The notes under the pieces were generated by a model, which was not told the DNA's origin, did not search any database, and worked only from the letters and a program-made list of their open reading frames with translations. This document shows, piece by piece, positions 27,608-37,156 of a stretch of DNA of 64,000 nucleotides. The position numbers and the translations under genes are program-made. Position 1 is the stretch's first letter. Each line of letters starts with the position of its first letter. Source of the stretch: Pseudomonas sp. PDM14 (GTDB taxonomy: Bacteria > Pseudomonadota > Gammaproteobacteria > Pseudomonadales > Pseudomonadaceae); NCBI RefSeq assembly GCF_014851905.1, contig NZ_JACVAQ010000002.1, positions 1,426,001 through 1,490,000 of the forward strand. Direction: 5' to 3'.

Positions 27608-28024
27608 ATGCGCGTCGAGTTCTACGTTCTCTCCTCCAGCAACCCGGCCGACCGCCTGCGCGCCGCCTGCCAGCTCGCGCTCAAGGCCTGGCGTGCCGGC
27701 ATGCCGGTGTTCGTTCGCGCAGCCGATCAGGCGCAGGGCGAGGCGCTGGATGCGCTGCTGTGGAGCTTTCGCACGGAAAGCTTCGTGCCGCACAACCTGC
27801 ACAGCGACGATGCGCAGGCTCCAGTGGTGATCGGCATCGACGAAACCCCGGCCAAAAGCCAGGGCTTGCTGATCAATCTGCACCCGCAACTGTCCGCGCA
27901 ACTGGCGCAGTTCAGCAGGGTGATCGAGATCGTCAACCAGGAGCCACAGCTGCTGGCACTGTCTCGCGAGAACTTCAAACTGTACCGCCAGCAGGGCTTC
28001 GCCCCCCAGCGCGTCGAACTTTGA
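27608..28024 (+). CDS. holC: DNA polymerase III chi subunit
   Basis: A 138-residue protein of HolC length. The start MRVEFYVLSSSNPADRLRAA is followed by ACQLALKAWRAG and LLWSFRTESFVPHN, characteristic of chi. Chi links the clamp-loader psi subunit to single-stranded DNA-binding protein at the replication fork. Its place between pepA and valS is conserved in many gammaproteobacteria. The start ATG at 27608 is the first codon with HolC-like sequence; no holD (psi) gene is nearby. Confidence 0.92.
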   Translation: MRVEFYVLSSSNPADRLRAACQLALKAWRAGMPVFVRAADQAQGEALDALLWSFRTESFVPHNLHSDDAQAPVVIGIDETPAKSQGLLINLHPQLSAQLAQFSRVIEIVNQEPQLLALSRENFKLYRQQGFAPQRVEL

Positions 28025-28137
28025 ACAGCCAAACGGCATCGAAATACACGACGTGACGGCGTAGAATCGGCGGCCCAGCCTCTACCCGCCTTGCCCGGCA
28101 CGCGCTTGCGACGACTCCGCACAGGCCCGATCGAACC

Positions 28138-28623
28138 ATGGACAGCTCCAAACCTTCCAAGCCCGCCCACCTGCTGGACGACCTCGAAGCCATCCGCCAG
28201 CTGCTGGAAAAGGATCAGCTCGAGCCGCCGCTGCTGACCGAATCACTGGACGACGACCTGCAGATTCCGCTGCTTTCCGACATCGTCGAGCCAGCGCCGC
28301 AGACCGCCAGCGTGCCACCGCCAGCCCCGAGCATCGCGCCGCTGCCCTACCCGGTGCGCCCGGCTGCAGCAGTGCCCGCCACCATGGTGCCAGCAACAGT
28401 GGCGCCGGCAGTTGCACCAGCGCCGCCCCACCCCGCTCCGAGCATCGCCAGCAGCGTGCAGGAAAGCGTGCTCAACCGCAGCCGCCTGGACGCCGAACTG
28501 CGCGCCGCCGCGCAACTGATCCTGCAGGACGTGATCGACGATTTCGTGCCGCAGATCGAAGCCGAACTGAAACGTCGCCTCGACGCTCGTCTCGACCGCC
28601 TGATCAAGGCGCCGAAAACCTGA
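28138..28623 (+). CDS. Conserved hypothetical protein, Pro/Ala-rich, between holC and valS
   Basis: A 161-residue protein. The acidic N terminus ([20 protein letters not shown]) leads into a disordered linker of Pro, Ala and Val (about 60-105), and a helical C terminus (about 108-158: [20 protein letters not shown], then [15 protein letters not shown]). It matches the position of P. aeruginosa PA3833 between holC and valS. There is no signal peptide or membrane segment, so it is cytoplasmic. The amphipathic C-terminal helices could mediate oligomerisation or protein binding. Function unknown; the conserved site near holC hints at a replication link, but that is a guess. Confidence 0.75.
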   Translation: MDSSKPSKPAHLLDDLEAIRQLLEKDQLEPPLLTESLDDDLQIPLLSDIVEPAPQTASVPPPAPSIAPLPYPVRPAAAVPATMVPATVAPAVAPAPPHPAPSIASSVQESVLNRSRLDAELRAAAQLILQDVIDDFVPQIEAELKRRLDARLDRLIKAPKT

Positions 28624-28754
28624 CCGCCGGGCGTGCCCGCCACGCCCACTGCTCCGCCAATCCGCTTCCCTGCCAGCGGCCTTACGCCTCGCGCGCCATC
28701 CCCGTTATACTTCGCGGCTTTCCGATCAGTTGCCAATACGGTCCCGCCGCACCC

Positions 28755-31586
28755 ATGGACAAGACCTACCAGCCCCACGCCATCGAAACCGCCCTGTACG
28801 AGAACTGGGAAGCGAACAACTACTTCGCCCCGCAAGGTTCCGGCGAGCCCTACACCATCATGATCCCGCCGCCGAACGTCACCGGCAGCCTGCACATGGG
28901 TCACGGCTTCAACAACTCGATCATGGACTGCCTGATCCGCTTCCGCCGCATGCAGGGCCGCAACACCCTGTGGCAGCCGGGCACCGACCACGCGGGCATC
29001 GCCACGCAGATGGTGGTCGAGCGCCAGCTGGCCGCCGACGGAATCGGTCGCCACGACCTCGGTCGCGAGAAATTCCTGGAGAAGGTCTGGGAGTGGAAGG
29101 AACAGTCCGGCGGCACCATCACCCGGCAGATCCGTCGCCTGGGCTCGTCGGTGGACTGGTCGCGCGAGCGCTTCACCATGGACGAAGGCCTGTCCGAAGC
29201 GGTTAAAGAAGCCTTCGTGCGCCTGCACCAGGACGGCCTGATCTACCGCGGCAAGCGCCTGGTCAACTGGGACACCAAGTTCCACACCGCCATCTCCGAC
29301 CTCGAAGTGGAAAACCACGACGAGAAGGGCCACCTGTGGAACCTGCGCTACCCGCTGGCCGACGGCAACAAGACCGCCGACGGCAAGGACTACCTGATCG
29401 TCGCTACCACCCGCCCGGAAACCATGCTCGGCGACAGCGCCGTGGCCGTGCACCCGGAAGACGAGCGCTACAAAGCCCTGATCGGCACCTTCGTCGAACT
29501 GCCGCTGGTGGGCCGCCGTATCCCGATCATCGCCGACGACTACTGCGACCCCGAGTTCGGCACCGGCTGCGTGAAGATCACCCCGGCCCACGACTTCAAC
29601 GACTATGAAGTCGGCAAGCGCCACAACCTGCCGCTGCTCAACATCTTCGACAAGAACGCCGCCGTGCTGGCCAAGGCCCAGGTGTTCAACATCGACGGCA
29701 GTGTCAATAGCGAGCTCGACGGTAGCCTGCCGGCCGAATACGCCGGCCTCGACCGTTTCGTCGCGCGCAAGCAGATCGTCGCTGCGTTCGAAGCCGCCGG
29801 CCTGCTCGAAAGCATCGACGACCACGCGCTGAAAGTGCCGAAGGGCGACCGCTCCGGCACCGTCATCGAGCCGTGGCTGACCGACCAGTGGTATGTCTCC
29901 ACCAAGCCACTGGCCGAAAAAGCCATCGCCGTGGTCGAGAGCGGCGAGATCCAGTTCGTACCCAAGCAGTACGAGAACATGTACTTCAGCTGGATGCGTG
30001 ACATCCAGGACTGGTGCATCAGCCGTCAGCTGTGGTGGGGCCACCGCATCCCGGCCTGGTACGACGACGCCGGCAACGTCTACGTCGGTCGTGACGAGGC
30101 GGAAGTTCGCGCCACGCACAACCTCGGCGACGCCAACCTGCGCCAGGACGAAGACGTGCTCGACACCTGGTTCAGCTCCGGCCTGTGGACCTTCTCCACC
30201 CTCGGCTGGCCGCAGCAGACCGACTTCCTCAAGACCTTCCACCCCACCGACGTGCTGGTCACCGGTTTCGACATCATCTTCTTCTGGGTCGCCCGGATGA
30301 TCATGCTGTCCACCCACCTGACCGGGCAGATCCCGTTCAAGACCGTCTACGTCCACGGCCTGGTGCGCGATGCCCAGGGCCAGAAGATGTCCAAGTCCAA
30401 GGGCAACGTGCTCGATCCGCTGGATATCGTCGACGGCATCGAACTGGACGCCCTGCTGGAGAAGCGCACCAGCGGCATGATGCAGCCCAAGCTGGCCGAT
30501 AAGATCGCCAAGCAGACCAAAACCGAGTTCCCGGACGGCATCGCCGCCTACGGCACCGACGCCCTGCGCTTCACCAACCTGGCGCTGGCCTCCACCGGTC
30601 GTGACATCAAGTTCGACATGGGCCGCGTCGAGGGTTACCGCAACTTCTGCAACAAGCTGTGGAACGCCGCCAACTTCGTCATCGAGAACACCGATGACAA
30701 GGACACTGGCGTCAACGGCGAAGCGGTCGACCTGTCACCGGTGGATCGCTGGATCATCTCCGCCCTGCAGCGCTGCGAGCAGGACGTGACCCGCCACCTC
30801 GACGCCTTCCGCTTCGACATGGCCGCGCAAGCCCTGTACGAGTTCATCTGGGACGAGTACTGCGCCTGGTACCTGGAACTGGTCAAGCCCGTGCTGTGGG
30901 ACGAGAATGCGCCGGCCGAGCGCCAGCGCGGCACCCGCCGCACCCTGGTGCGCGTGCTGGAAGTGATCCTGCGCCTGGCCCACCCGTTCATGCCCTTCAT
31001 CACCGAAGAGATCTGGCAGCGCATCAAGGGCCAGGCCGGCATCAGCGGCGAGACCATCATGCTGCAAGCCTGGCCGGTGGCGAACGAGAGCCGCATCGAC
31101 GCTGCCGCCGAAGGCGACATCGAGTGGGTCAAGCAGCTGATGCTCGGCGTACGGCAGATCCGTGGCGAGATGAAGATCTCCATGGCCAAGCGCATCGACA
31201 TCATCGTGCAGAACGCCAATGCCGAAGACCTGCGCCGCCTGGCCGACTTCGAGCCGCTGCTGAGCAAGCTGGCCAAGCTGGAATCGGTGCGCGTGCTGGC
31301 CGCCGGCGAAGAAGCACCGATGTCCGCCACCGCTCTGGTCGGCGAGATGCAGGTGCTGGTGCCGATGGCCGGGCTGATCGACAAGGACGCCGAACTGGCG
31401 CGCCTGGACAAGGAAATCCAGCGCCTGGACGGCGAGGTCAAACGCGTCGGCGGCAAGCTGAGCAATGAGGGCTTCGTCGCCAAGGCGCCGGCCGAAGTGC
31501 TCGACAAGGAGCGCGCCAAGCTGGCCGAAGCCGAACAGGCGCTGACCAAGCTGGTCGAGCAGCGCGAGAAGATCGCCAACCTGTAA
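28755..31586 (+). CDS. valS: Valyl-tRNA synthetase
   Basis: A 943-residue class I aminoacyl-tRNA synthetase. The HIGH-type motif is [15 protein letters not shown] (about residues 38-52) and the KMSKS motif is [13 protein letters not shown] (about 545). A CP1 editing domain with [20 protein letters not shown] lies between, the anticodon-binding domain is at about 670-800, and a C-terminal coiled coil ([20 protein letters not shown]) closes the protein. It charges tRNA-Val and edits mischarged Thr. It is the last gene of the pepA-holC-valS group and ends at a strong terminator. Confidence 0.97.
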   Translation: MDKTYQPHAIETALYENWEANNYFAPQGSGEPYTIMIPPPNVTGSLHMGHGFNNSIMDCLIRFRRMQGRNTLWQPGTDHAGIATQMVVERQLAADGIGRHDLGREKFLEKVWEWKEQSGGTITRQIRRLGSSVDWSRERFTMDEGLSEAVKEAFVRLHQDGLIYRGKRLVNWDTKFHTAISDLEVENHDEKGHLWNLRYPLADGNKTADGKDYLIVATTRPETMLGDSAVAVHPEDERYKALIGTFVELPLVGRRIPIIADDYCDPEFGTGCVKITPAHDFNDYEVGKRHNLPLLNIFDKNAAVLAKAQVFNIDGSVNSELDGSLPAEYAGLDRFVARKQIVAAFEAAGLLESIDDHALKVPKGDRSGTVIEPWLTDQWYVSTKPLAEKAIAVVESGEIQFVPKQYENMYFSWMRDIQDWCISRQLWWGHRIPAWYDDAGNVYVGRDEAEVRATHNLGDANLRQDEDVLDTWFSSGLWTFSTLGWPQQTDFLKTFHPTDVLVTGFDIIFFWVARMIMLSTHLTGQIPFKTVYVHGLVRDAQGQKMSKSKGNVLDPLDIVDGIELDALLEKRTSGMMQPKLADKIAKQTKTEFPDGIAAYGTDALRFTNLALASTGRDIKFDMGRVEGYRNFCNKLWNAANFVIENTDDKDTGVNGEAVDLSPVDRWIISALQRCEQDVTRHLDAFRFDMAAQALYEFIWDEYCAWYLELVKPVLWDENAPAERQRGTRRTLVRVLEVILRLAHPFMPFITEEIWQRIKGQAGISGETIMLQAWPVANESRIDAAAEGDIEWVKQLMLGVRQIRGEMKISMAKRIDIIVQNANAEDLRRLADFEPLLSKLAKLESVRVLAAGEEAPMSATALVGEMQVLVPMAGLIDKDAELARLDKEIQRLDGEVKRVGGKLSNEGFVAKAPAEVLDKERAKLAEAEQALTKLVEQREKIANL

Positions 31587-31591
31587 CCGCG

Positions 31592-31619
31592 AAAGGCCCG
31601 CTCATGCGGGCCTTTTTTT
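31592..31619 (+). terminator. Rho-independent terminator of valS
   Basis: AAAGGCCCGC / GCGGGCCTTT stem with a 4-nt loop (TCAT) followed by a T-run, starting 5 bp after the valS stop. Confidence 0.92.
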
Positions 31620-31642
31620 GCGCCAAGGAAAGCGAGGCCACG

Positions 31643-32101
31643 ATGATCCACCTGCGTTTCGAATCCACCCTGCCCGCGCGCCCCGACGTGGTCTGGCGCT
31701 GGATCACCGATGTGCGCTGCCTGCGCCGGGATATGCGCCCCTGGCTGTGGATGTGCATTGCCCGTGGCATCCGCAACCTGCAGGACCTCCAGGTGCAGCC
31801 CGGCACACCGCTGTTCACCAGCTGGCTGTGGTTGTTCGGCGTGCTGCCGCTCGGCACCTCGCGGCTGACCCTGCTGGCACTCGAGCCCGGCAGCGGTTTC
31901 GTCGAGCCATCACCAATGACCGGCATGCGCCTGTGGCGCCACGCACGCAGCCTGCATCTGCAGAACGACGGCACGCGGGTGGTCGACCAGCTGACGGTCG
32001 ACCCGCTGTTGCCGGCATTCGTCGTGCGCGCCTTCCTGCAGCTGTTCTTCACCAGCCGCCACCGTGCGCTGCGCCGGCGCGCCGCACGCCAGGCCTGCTG
32101 A
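31643..32101 (+). CDS. SRPBCC-like small protein
   Basis: A 152-residue protein starting MIHLRFESTLPARPDVVWRW. The opening strand and PARPDVVWRWITD are the typical entry to an SRPBCC (START/Bet v1-like) ligand-binding fold. SGFVEPSPMTGMRLWRHART-like residues and DGTRVVDQLTVDPLLP fit the later strands, and an amphipathic basic C-terminal helix ends in RHRALRRRAARQAC. The family binds hydrophobic ligands. It is followed after 15 bp by a winged-helix gene, so the two probably form a small operon. Function unknown. Confidence 0.7.
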   Translation: MIHLRFESTLPARPDVVWRWITDVRCLRRDMRPWLWMCIARGIRNLQDLQVQPGTPLFTSWLWLFGVLPLGTSRLTLLALEPGSGFVEPSPMTGMRLWRHARSLHLQNDGTRVVDQLTVDPLLPAFVVRAFLQLFFTSRHRALRRRAARQAC

Positions 32102-32116
32102 CTCAAGGAGCACACC

Positions 32117-32413
32117 ATGGACGTGAGCAAGACCAAGACCAGTTTCTACCGCCGCCTCTACGTGGCCTGGCTGATCGACAGCGGCACGGCCACCAGCGTA
32201 CCGGCGCTGATCGACGCCACCGGCATGCCCCGGCGCACCGCCCAGGACACCCTGCTCGCGCTCGGCGAGCTGGATATCGACTGCGTGTTCGAACAGGGCG
32301 CCGGCGAGCGCAACAATGCCGGGCACTACGTGATCCGCGACTGGGGCGCCATCGACAAGCACTGGGTCGCCAACCACCTCGACCGGATCAAGCGGCTGCT
32401 CGGCTATCCCTGA
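32117..32413 (+). CDS. Small winged helix-turn-helix protein
   Basis: A 98-residue protein (MDVSKTKTSFYRRLYVAWLI ...) with a winged-HTH core: VPALIDATGMPRRTAQDTLL is a helix-turn-helix recognition pair and ELDIDCVFEQ with GHYVIRDWG forms the wing strands. It is of a Pseudomonas-conserved type near valS. It has no ligand domain, so it may be a DNA-binding adaptor or a remote ParB/RepA-like HTH. It lies 15 bp after the SRPBCC-like gene and has AAGGAG as ribosome site. Confidence 0.75.
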   Translation: MDVSKTKTSFYRRLYVAWLIDSGTATSVPALIDATGMPRRTAQDTLLALGELDIDCVFEQGAGERNNAGHYVIRDWGAIDKHWVANHLDRIKRLLGYP

Positions 32414-32500
32414 CAGCCCTCCATACCCCTTGAGCGCCTGACGCTGCCACCGCTGCGTCAGCGCGTCGTGCCGCCCGCCCGGCAATATCGATACAAAAGC

Positions 32501-32556
32501 TGTACAAATAATTTGACCTGTACATATCAGGACCTATGATGAGACGAAGTTGTACA
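32501..32556 (+). promoter_or_regulatory. Sigma70 promoter with TGTACA operators for the photolyase operon
   Basis: TTGACC (32513-32518) and TATGAT (32535-32540) form a -35/-10 pair with a 16-bp spacer. Exact palindromes TGTACA occur at 32501, 32519 (inside the spacer) and 32551, plus near-matches TACAAAA at about 32492 and CGTACAAG at about 32569. TGTACA repeats are the recognition element of CarH/LitR-type MerR regulators, and a MerR gene of that class is the second gene of the operon, so autoregulation and light response are likely (inference). Confidence 0.7.
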
Positions 32557-32596
32557 GAAATCAGATTCCGTACAAGAAATCCTCACAGGTCCCGCC

Positions 32597-33559
32597 ATGC
32601 TCGACGCCAACGGCCACCCCTTGAAACTCGGAATCAGCGCCTGCCTGCTGGGTGCCGAAGTGCGCTACAACGGCGGCCACAAGGAATCGCGCCTGTGTAG
32701 CCAGGTGCTCGCCGAGCATTTCGAGTTCGTTGCCGTCTGCCCGGAAATGGCCATCGGCCTCGGTACCCCGCGCGAGGCCATTCGCCTGGTGGGCGAGCCG
32801 GATGCACCGCGCGCGGTCGGATCGCGTCATCCCGAGTTGGACCACAGCGAAAAGCTGTACAACTTCGGCCAGCGCATGGCCGCCGAACTGGATGACCTGT
32901 GCGGCTACATCTTCATGCAAAAGTCGCCGTCCTGCGGGCTGGAGCGGGTCAAGGTCTACCAGGCCAACGGCTACCCGGTGGAAGGCGGCGGGCGCGGTCT
33001 CTACGCCAGCGCGTTCTGCCGCGCGCGTCCGGACCTGCCGGTGGAGGAAGACGGTCGCCTCAACGACCCGGTGCTGCGCGAAAACTTCCTCACCCGCGTA
33101 TTCGCCTACGCCGAATGGCAGCGCCTACTCGCCAACGGCCTGAGCCGCCGGGCGATCACCGATTTCCATGCGCGCTACAAGTACCAGCTGATGGCCAACA
33201 ACCCGCTGCAGTACAAGGCGCTCGGCCAACTGCTTGGCAACCTCGGCCAGCATGACCCGGCCGAGCTAGGCCCGCGCTACTTCAGCCAGCTGATGGCCGC
33301 CCTGGCCCGCTGCGCCACCCGCGGCACCCACAGCAACGTGCTGCAGCACCTGTGCGGCTATCTGAAGAACGCCCTCAGCCCCGCCGAGAAGCAGGAGCTC
33401 AATCACCTGATCGAGCAGTACCGCAACGGCATCGTGCCGCTGGTGGTGCCGCTGACCCTGCTCAAGCACCACTTCCGCCATCACCCGGATCACTACATCG
33501 CCCGTCAGGCCTACCTGCAGCCGCATCCGGAAAACCTCAGCCTGCGGAACGCCATCTGA
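32597..33559 (+). CDS. DUF523-DUF1722 protein (TudS/YbgA fusion)
   Basis: A 320-residue two-domain protein. The N-terminal DUF523 part (about 8-150) has the Cys motifs LGISACLLGAEVRYNGGHK, VCPEMAIGLGTPRE and KSPSCGLE. DUF523 includes TudS, a [4Fe-4S] enzyme that desulfurates thiouracil. The C-terminal DUF1722 part (about 180-300; FHARYKYQLMANNPLQYKAL) is the YbgA domain. In E. coli ybgA precedes phr, as this gene precedes a photolyase here, which suggests a role in handling photodamaged or thiolated nucleobases. The first gene of the operon; it overlaps the MerR gene by 1 nt (TGATG). Confidence 0.88.
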   Translation: MLDANGHPLKLGISACLLGAEVRYNGGHKESRLCSQVLAEHFEFVAVCPEMAIGLGTPREAIRLVGEPDAPRAVGSRHPELDHSEKLYNFGQRMAAELDDLCGYIFMQKSPSCGLERVKVYQANGYPVEGGGRGLYASAFCRARPDLPVEEDGRLNDPVLRENFLTRVFAYAEWQRLLANGLSRRAITDFHARYKYQLMANNPLQYKALGQLLGNLGQHDPAELGPRYFSQLMAALARCATRGTHSNVLQHLCGYLKNALSPAEKQELNHLIEQYRNGIVPLVVPLTLLKHHFRHHPDHYIARQAYLQPHPENLSLRNAI

Positions 33560-34494
33560 TGAACGACCCGCTCGACGACTACCAGACCGCCCTCGCCCAG
33601 GGCTATCTGCCGATCCGCGAGGTGGCGCGCAGTACCGGGGTCAACCCGGTGACCCTGCGCGCCTGGGAGCGCCGCTACGGTCTGGTGGTGCCGCACCGCA
33701 CGCCCAAGGGCCACCGCCTGTACTCGCGCGAACATGTGGCGCGCATCCAGGCGATCCTCACCTGGCTTAACCGCGGCGTCGCCGTCAGCCAGGTCAAGGA
33801 ACTGCTCGACAGCCGCACCCCGCCCAGCCCGCCGAGTGGCAACGACTGGGATGAACTGCAGCAGGACCTGCTGCGCGCCATCGCGCGCCAGGCCGAACGC
33901 CAGCTCGACGACGGTTTCAACCGCGCACTGGCGGTCTACCCACCGCACACCCTGTGTGCGCAACTGCTGCTGCCGATGCTCGGCGAGCTGGACCGGCGCT
34001 GGCAGGGCAGCCAGATCGGCAATCAGCTGGAGCGGGTGTTCTTCTACAGCTGGCTGCGCAGCAAGCTGGGCACTCGCCTTTACCACAGCAACCGCCAGCA
34101 GCAGGCCGCCCCGCTGCTGCTGGTGAATGCCTCGGCGCAACCGCTGGAGCCCGGTCTGTGGTTGTGCGCCTGGCTGGCCAGCAGCGCCGGCTGCCCGGTG
34201 GAGGTGTTCGATTGGCCCCTGCCGGCTAGCGAGCTGGCACTGGCCATCGACAACATTGGCCCGCGCGCACTGCTGCTGTATTCCAGCCAGGCCCTCGACA
34301 GCCAGCAACTGCGCCGCGACCTGCCGCGCCTGCTCGCGGCCTCGCCCATTCCGCTGCTGCTGGCTGGCCCGGCCGTGGCGATCCACCACGACGACCTGCT
34401 CGCCCTGAACGGCCTGCACCTGTCCGCCGACCCCCTCGCCGCCCTCGCCCAGTTGCAGACGCTCGACCTGCTCGGCGGCCACCACCATGAGTGA
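33559..34494 (+). CDS. MerR-family regulator of the CarH/LitR class with degenerate B12 site
   Basis: A 311-residue regulator. The N-terminal MerR HTH (about 15-85) contains NPVTLRAWERRYGLV and PKGHRLYSREHVARIQ. A C-terminal domain follows the four-helix plus Rossmann layout of cobalamin-binding light sensors. In AdoCbl photoreceptors a W-x9-EH motif and a DxHxxG loop bind B12; here the equivalent is RRWQGSQIGNQLERVFF (ER in place of EH) and I see no DxHxxG. It therefore resembles the class II LitR proteins of P. putida, which do not bind B12 themselves and work with a separate light sensor. It probably represses the TGTACA-box promoter of its own operon. Confidence 0.85.
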   Translation: MNDPLDDYQTALAQGYLPIREVARSTGVNPVTLRAWERRYGLVVPHRTPKGHRLYSREHVARIQAILTWLNRGVAVSQVKELLDSRTPPSPPSGNDWDELQQDLLRAIARQAERQLDDGFNRALAVYPPHTLCAQLLLPMLGELDRRWQGSQIGNQLERVFFYSWLRSKLGTRLYHSNRQQQAAPLLLVNASAQPLEPGLWLCAWLASSAGCPVEVFDWPLPASELALAIDNIGPRALLLYSSQALDSQQLRRDLPRLLAASPIPLLLAGPAVAIHHDDLLALNGLHLSADPLAALAQLQTLDLLGGHHHE

Positions 34495-34504
34495 ACGAGA
34501 AACC

Positions 34505-35944
34505 ATGCGCCAACTGATGTGGTTCCGCAGCGACCTGCGGATACAGGACAACACCGCACTGGCCGCGGCCATGGGCAACGGCCCGACCGTGGCGCTGTAC
34601 CTGATCAGCCCGCAGCAGTGGCAGGAGCACGACGACGCGCCGTGCAAGGTCGACTTCTGGCTGCGCAACCTGAGCGCCCTGGCCGGCGAACTGGCCCGTC
34701 TCAACGTGCCCCTGCTGGTGCGCAGCGCTCCGCACTGGCATGACGCACCCAAGGTCGTGGCCGAAGTGTGCCGCGAACACGCCATCGCCCAGGTGCAGGT
34801 CAACGACGAATACGGCATCAACGAGGCCAAGCGCGATCAGCAGGTGGCCGCCGAACTGACGAAGATCGACGTGGGCTTCCACGGCCACCTCGACCAGTTG
34901 TTCTTCCAGCCCGGCAGCCTGCTGACCAAGAGCGGCGGTTACTTCAAGGTCTTCAGCCAGTTCCGCAAGACCTGCTACCAGCGCCTGCACACCGCGCTGC
35001 CGCAACGTGTCGCCACACCTGGCGCACAGGCGCCGCTGGATATCGCCAGCGACAGCGTGCCGGACCAGGTAAAGGGCTTCACCACCCCGGACGACGCCCT
35101 GCGCGCGCTGTGGCCAGCCGGTGAAGACGCCGCCCTCGAGCGCCTGGCGACCTTCGCCGACGAGCAGATCGACGACTACCAGGTGCAGCGCGACCTGCCG
35201 GCCAAACCCGGCACCAGCCAGCTTTCCGCCTACCTCGCCGCCGGCGTGCTGTCGCCGCGCCAGTGCCTGCACGCGGCGCTGCGCAGCAACCAGGGCGAGT
35301 TCGAGACCGGCAGCGCCGGTGCCGTCACCTGGATCAACGAGCTGCTTTGGCGCGAGTTCTACAAGCACGTACTGGTCGGCTACCCGCGCGTCTCGCGGCA
35401 CCGCGCCTTCCGCCCGCACACCGAGGCGCTGCCCTGGCGCCACGCACCGCAGGACCTTGCCGCCTGGCAGGAAGGTCGCACCGGCCTGCCGCTGATCGAC
35501 GCTGCCATGCGCCAGCTGCTCGCCACCGGCTGGATGCACAACCGCCTGCGCATGGTGGTGGCGATGTTCCTGAGCAAGAACTTGCTGATCGACTGGCGCG
35601 AGGGCGAGCGCTTCTTCATGCAGCACCTGATTGACGGCGACCTCGCCGCCAATAACGGCGGCTGGCAGTGGAGCGCCTCCACCGGTACCGATGCGGTGCC
35701 CTACTTCCGCCTGTTCAACCCGATCAGCCAGTCGCAGCGTTTCGACCCCGACGGCCGCTTCATCCGCCACTGGCTGCCCGAGCTGGCTAGCCTGAGCAAC
35801 CGCGACATCCACAATCCGGCGGGGGCCGGCGGGCTGTTCGGCCCGGCCGGCTACCCCACGCCGATCGTCGACCTCGCCGCCAGCCGCGACCGCGCCCTGC
35901 AGGCCTTCAAGGGCCTGCCGCGCCAGGAGCCCGAAGATGACTGA
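34505..35944 (+). CDS. phrB: Class I CPD photolyase
   Basis: A 479-residue DNA photolyase. The N-terminal antenna domain starts MRQLMWFRSDLRIQDNTALA. The C-terminal FAD domain has LPLIDAAMRQLLATGWMHNR, the family signature RLRMVVAMFLSKNLLIDWRE and NNGGWQWSASTGTDAVPYFR. It uses blue light and FADH- to split cyclobutane pyrimidine dimers. The ATG at 34505 gives the usual start; an ATG at 34487 overlaps the regulator gene by 8 nt and is possible. It overlaps the next gene by 8 nt, so it is co-translated in a light/photostress operon. Confidence 0.93.
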   Translation: MRQLMWFRSDLRIQDNTALAAAMGNGPTVALYLISPQQWQEHDDAPCKVDFWLRNLSALAGELARLNVPLLVRSAPHWHDAPKVVAEVCREHAIAQVQVNDEYGINEAKRDQQVAAELTKIDVGFHGHLDQLFFQPGSLLTKSGGYFKVFSQFRKTCYQRLHTALPQRVATPGAQAPLDIASDSVPDQVKGFTTPDDALRALWPAGEDAALERLATFADEQIDDYQVQRDLPAKPGTSQLSAYLAAGVLSPRQCLHAALRSNQGEFETGSAGAVTWINELLWREFYKHVLVGYPRVSRHRAFRPHTEALPWRHAPQDLAAWQEGRTGLPLIDAAMRQLLATGWMHNRLRMVVAMFLSKNLLIDWREGERFFMQHLIDGDLAANNGGWQWSASTGTDAVPYFRLFNPISQSQRFDPDGRFIRHWLPELASLSNRDIHNPAGAGGLFGPAGYPTPIVDLAASRDRALQAFKGLPRQEPEDD

Positions 35945-36362
35945 CTTCCTCCAGCGTTTCGCCGCCGGCTTCGCCAGCCTGAACAAGGACAACCTGCAGC
36001 GCGTCGCCGAGCTGTACAGCGCCGATATCCACTTCCGCGACCCGCTGCATGATGTGCAGGGCCTCGATCCGCTGCGCGCCTACTACGAGCAGCTCTACGC
36101 CAACGTGCGCGAGCTGCGCTTCGACTTTCACGGCTACGACACGCTGGCCGACGGCGAAGGCTACCTGCGCTGGACCATGCACTACCGCCACCCGCGCCTG
36201 GCCGGCGGCCGCCCGCTGCAGCTCGATGGCTGCTCGCACCTGCGCTGGCGCGCGGAGCGGGTCTACTACCACCGCGACTACTTCGATGCCGGCGCGCTGC
36301 TCTACGAGCACCTGCCGCTGTTCGGCGCACTGATCCGCTGGCTCAAGGGCCGACTGGCATGA
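35937..36362 (+). CDS. NTF2-like (SnoaL) protein
   Basis: A 141-residue protein of the nuclear-transport-factor-2-like fold: the opening helix FLQRFAAGFASLNKDNLQRV is followed by LYSADIHFRDPLHDVQGLDP, the classic F.DP...G.. pattern of SnoaL-like domains, and later strands. Such proteins bind or isomerise small hydrophobic ligands. It overlaps phrB by 8 nt and the next gene within ATGA, and is found beside the same SDR, FAD and Cfa genes in other proteobacteria, so it should belong to the lipid-modification part of the operon. The exact reaction is unknown. Confidence 0.82.
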   Translation: MTDFLQRFAAGFASLNKDNLQRVAELYSADIHFRDPLHDVQGLDPLRAYYEQLYANVRELRFDFHGYDTLADGEGYLRWTMHYRHPRLAGGRPLQLDGCSHLRWRAERVYYHRDYFDAGALLYEHLPLFGALIRWLKGRLA

Positions 36363-36373
36363 CGGAGGTCGAC

Positions 36374-37156
36374 ATGACGCAGCACGACAGTGGCCAGCGC
36401 ATATGGCTGACCGGCGCCAGCAGCGGCATCGGCGCCGCCCTGGCCGAGGTTCTCCTGCAGCAGGGCCACCGCCTGGCGGTGAGCGCACGCAACACCACGG
36501 CACTGCAGGCCCTGGCCGACCGTTTCCCGCAGCAGGTGCTGCTGGCGCCCGGCGACCTCACCGACGCGGCGCAGGTCAAGGCCATCGGTGAGCGCATCGG
36601 CCAGCGCTGGGGCGCGCTGGACCAGGTGATCCTCAATGCCGGCACCTGCGAATACATCGAGTCGCGACAGTTCGAGGCAGCGATGATCGAGCGGGTCATG
36701 CGCACCAATGTGTTCGCCACCAGCCACTGCATCGAGGCTGCCCTGCCCTTGCTGCGCCTGAGCCCGGCGCCGCACCTGGTCGGCGTCGCCAGCTCGGTGA
36801 CCTACCTGCCGCTGCCGCGTGCCGAAGCCTACGGCGCATCCAAGGCCGCCATGCGCTACCTGTTCGAGGCGCTGCGCATCGACCTGGCTGCCGACGGCAT
36901 CGCCGTGACCCTGGTCAGCCCCGGCTTCGTCGACACCCCGCTGACCCGCGGCAACGACTTCCCCATGCCGATGCGCTGGCCGGCGGACAAGGCCGCGCAG
37001 TACATCGCCCGGCGGCTGCCCAAGCGGCCCCACGAAATCGCCTTTCCCACGCCCTTCATCGCCACCCTGAAGCTGCTCGCCAGTCTGCCTACCGGCCTGC
37101 AACTGGCGATCGGCAAACGCCTGGCCCGCAGCGGCAAACAGGATTCCAACGCATGA
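36374..37156 (+). CDS. SDR-family oxidoreductase
   Basis: A 260-residue classical SDR. The nucleotide-binding motif is IWLTGASSGIGAALAE, NAGTCEYIES holds the NAG motif, and VGVASSVTYLPLPRAEAYGA with YGASKAA gives catalytic Ser and YxxxK. The ATG at 36374 follows a perfect GGAGG ribosome site; an ATG at 36359 overlaps the preceding stop and is an alternative. It is part of the photolyase operon, overlapping the FAD oxidoreductase by 4 nt. Probably acts on a lipid or acyl substrate together with its neighbours (inference). Confidence 0.88.
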   Translation: MTQHDSGQRIWLTGASSGIGAALAEVLLQQGHRLAVSARNTTALQALADRFPQQVLLAPGDLTDAAQVKAIGERIGQRWGALDQVILNAGTCEYIESRQFEAAMIERVMRTNVFATSHCIEAALPLLRLSPAPHLVGVASSVTYLPLPRAEAYGASKAAMRYLFEALRIDLAADGIAVTLVSPGFVDTPLTRGNDFPMPMRWPADKAAQYIARRLPKRPHEIAFPTPFIATLKLLASLPTGLQLAIGKRLARSGKQDSNA

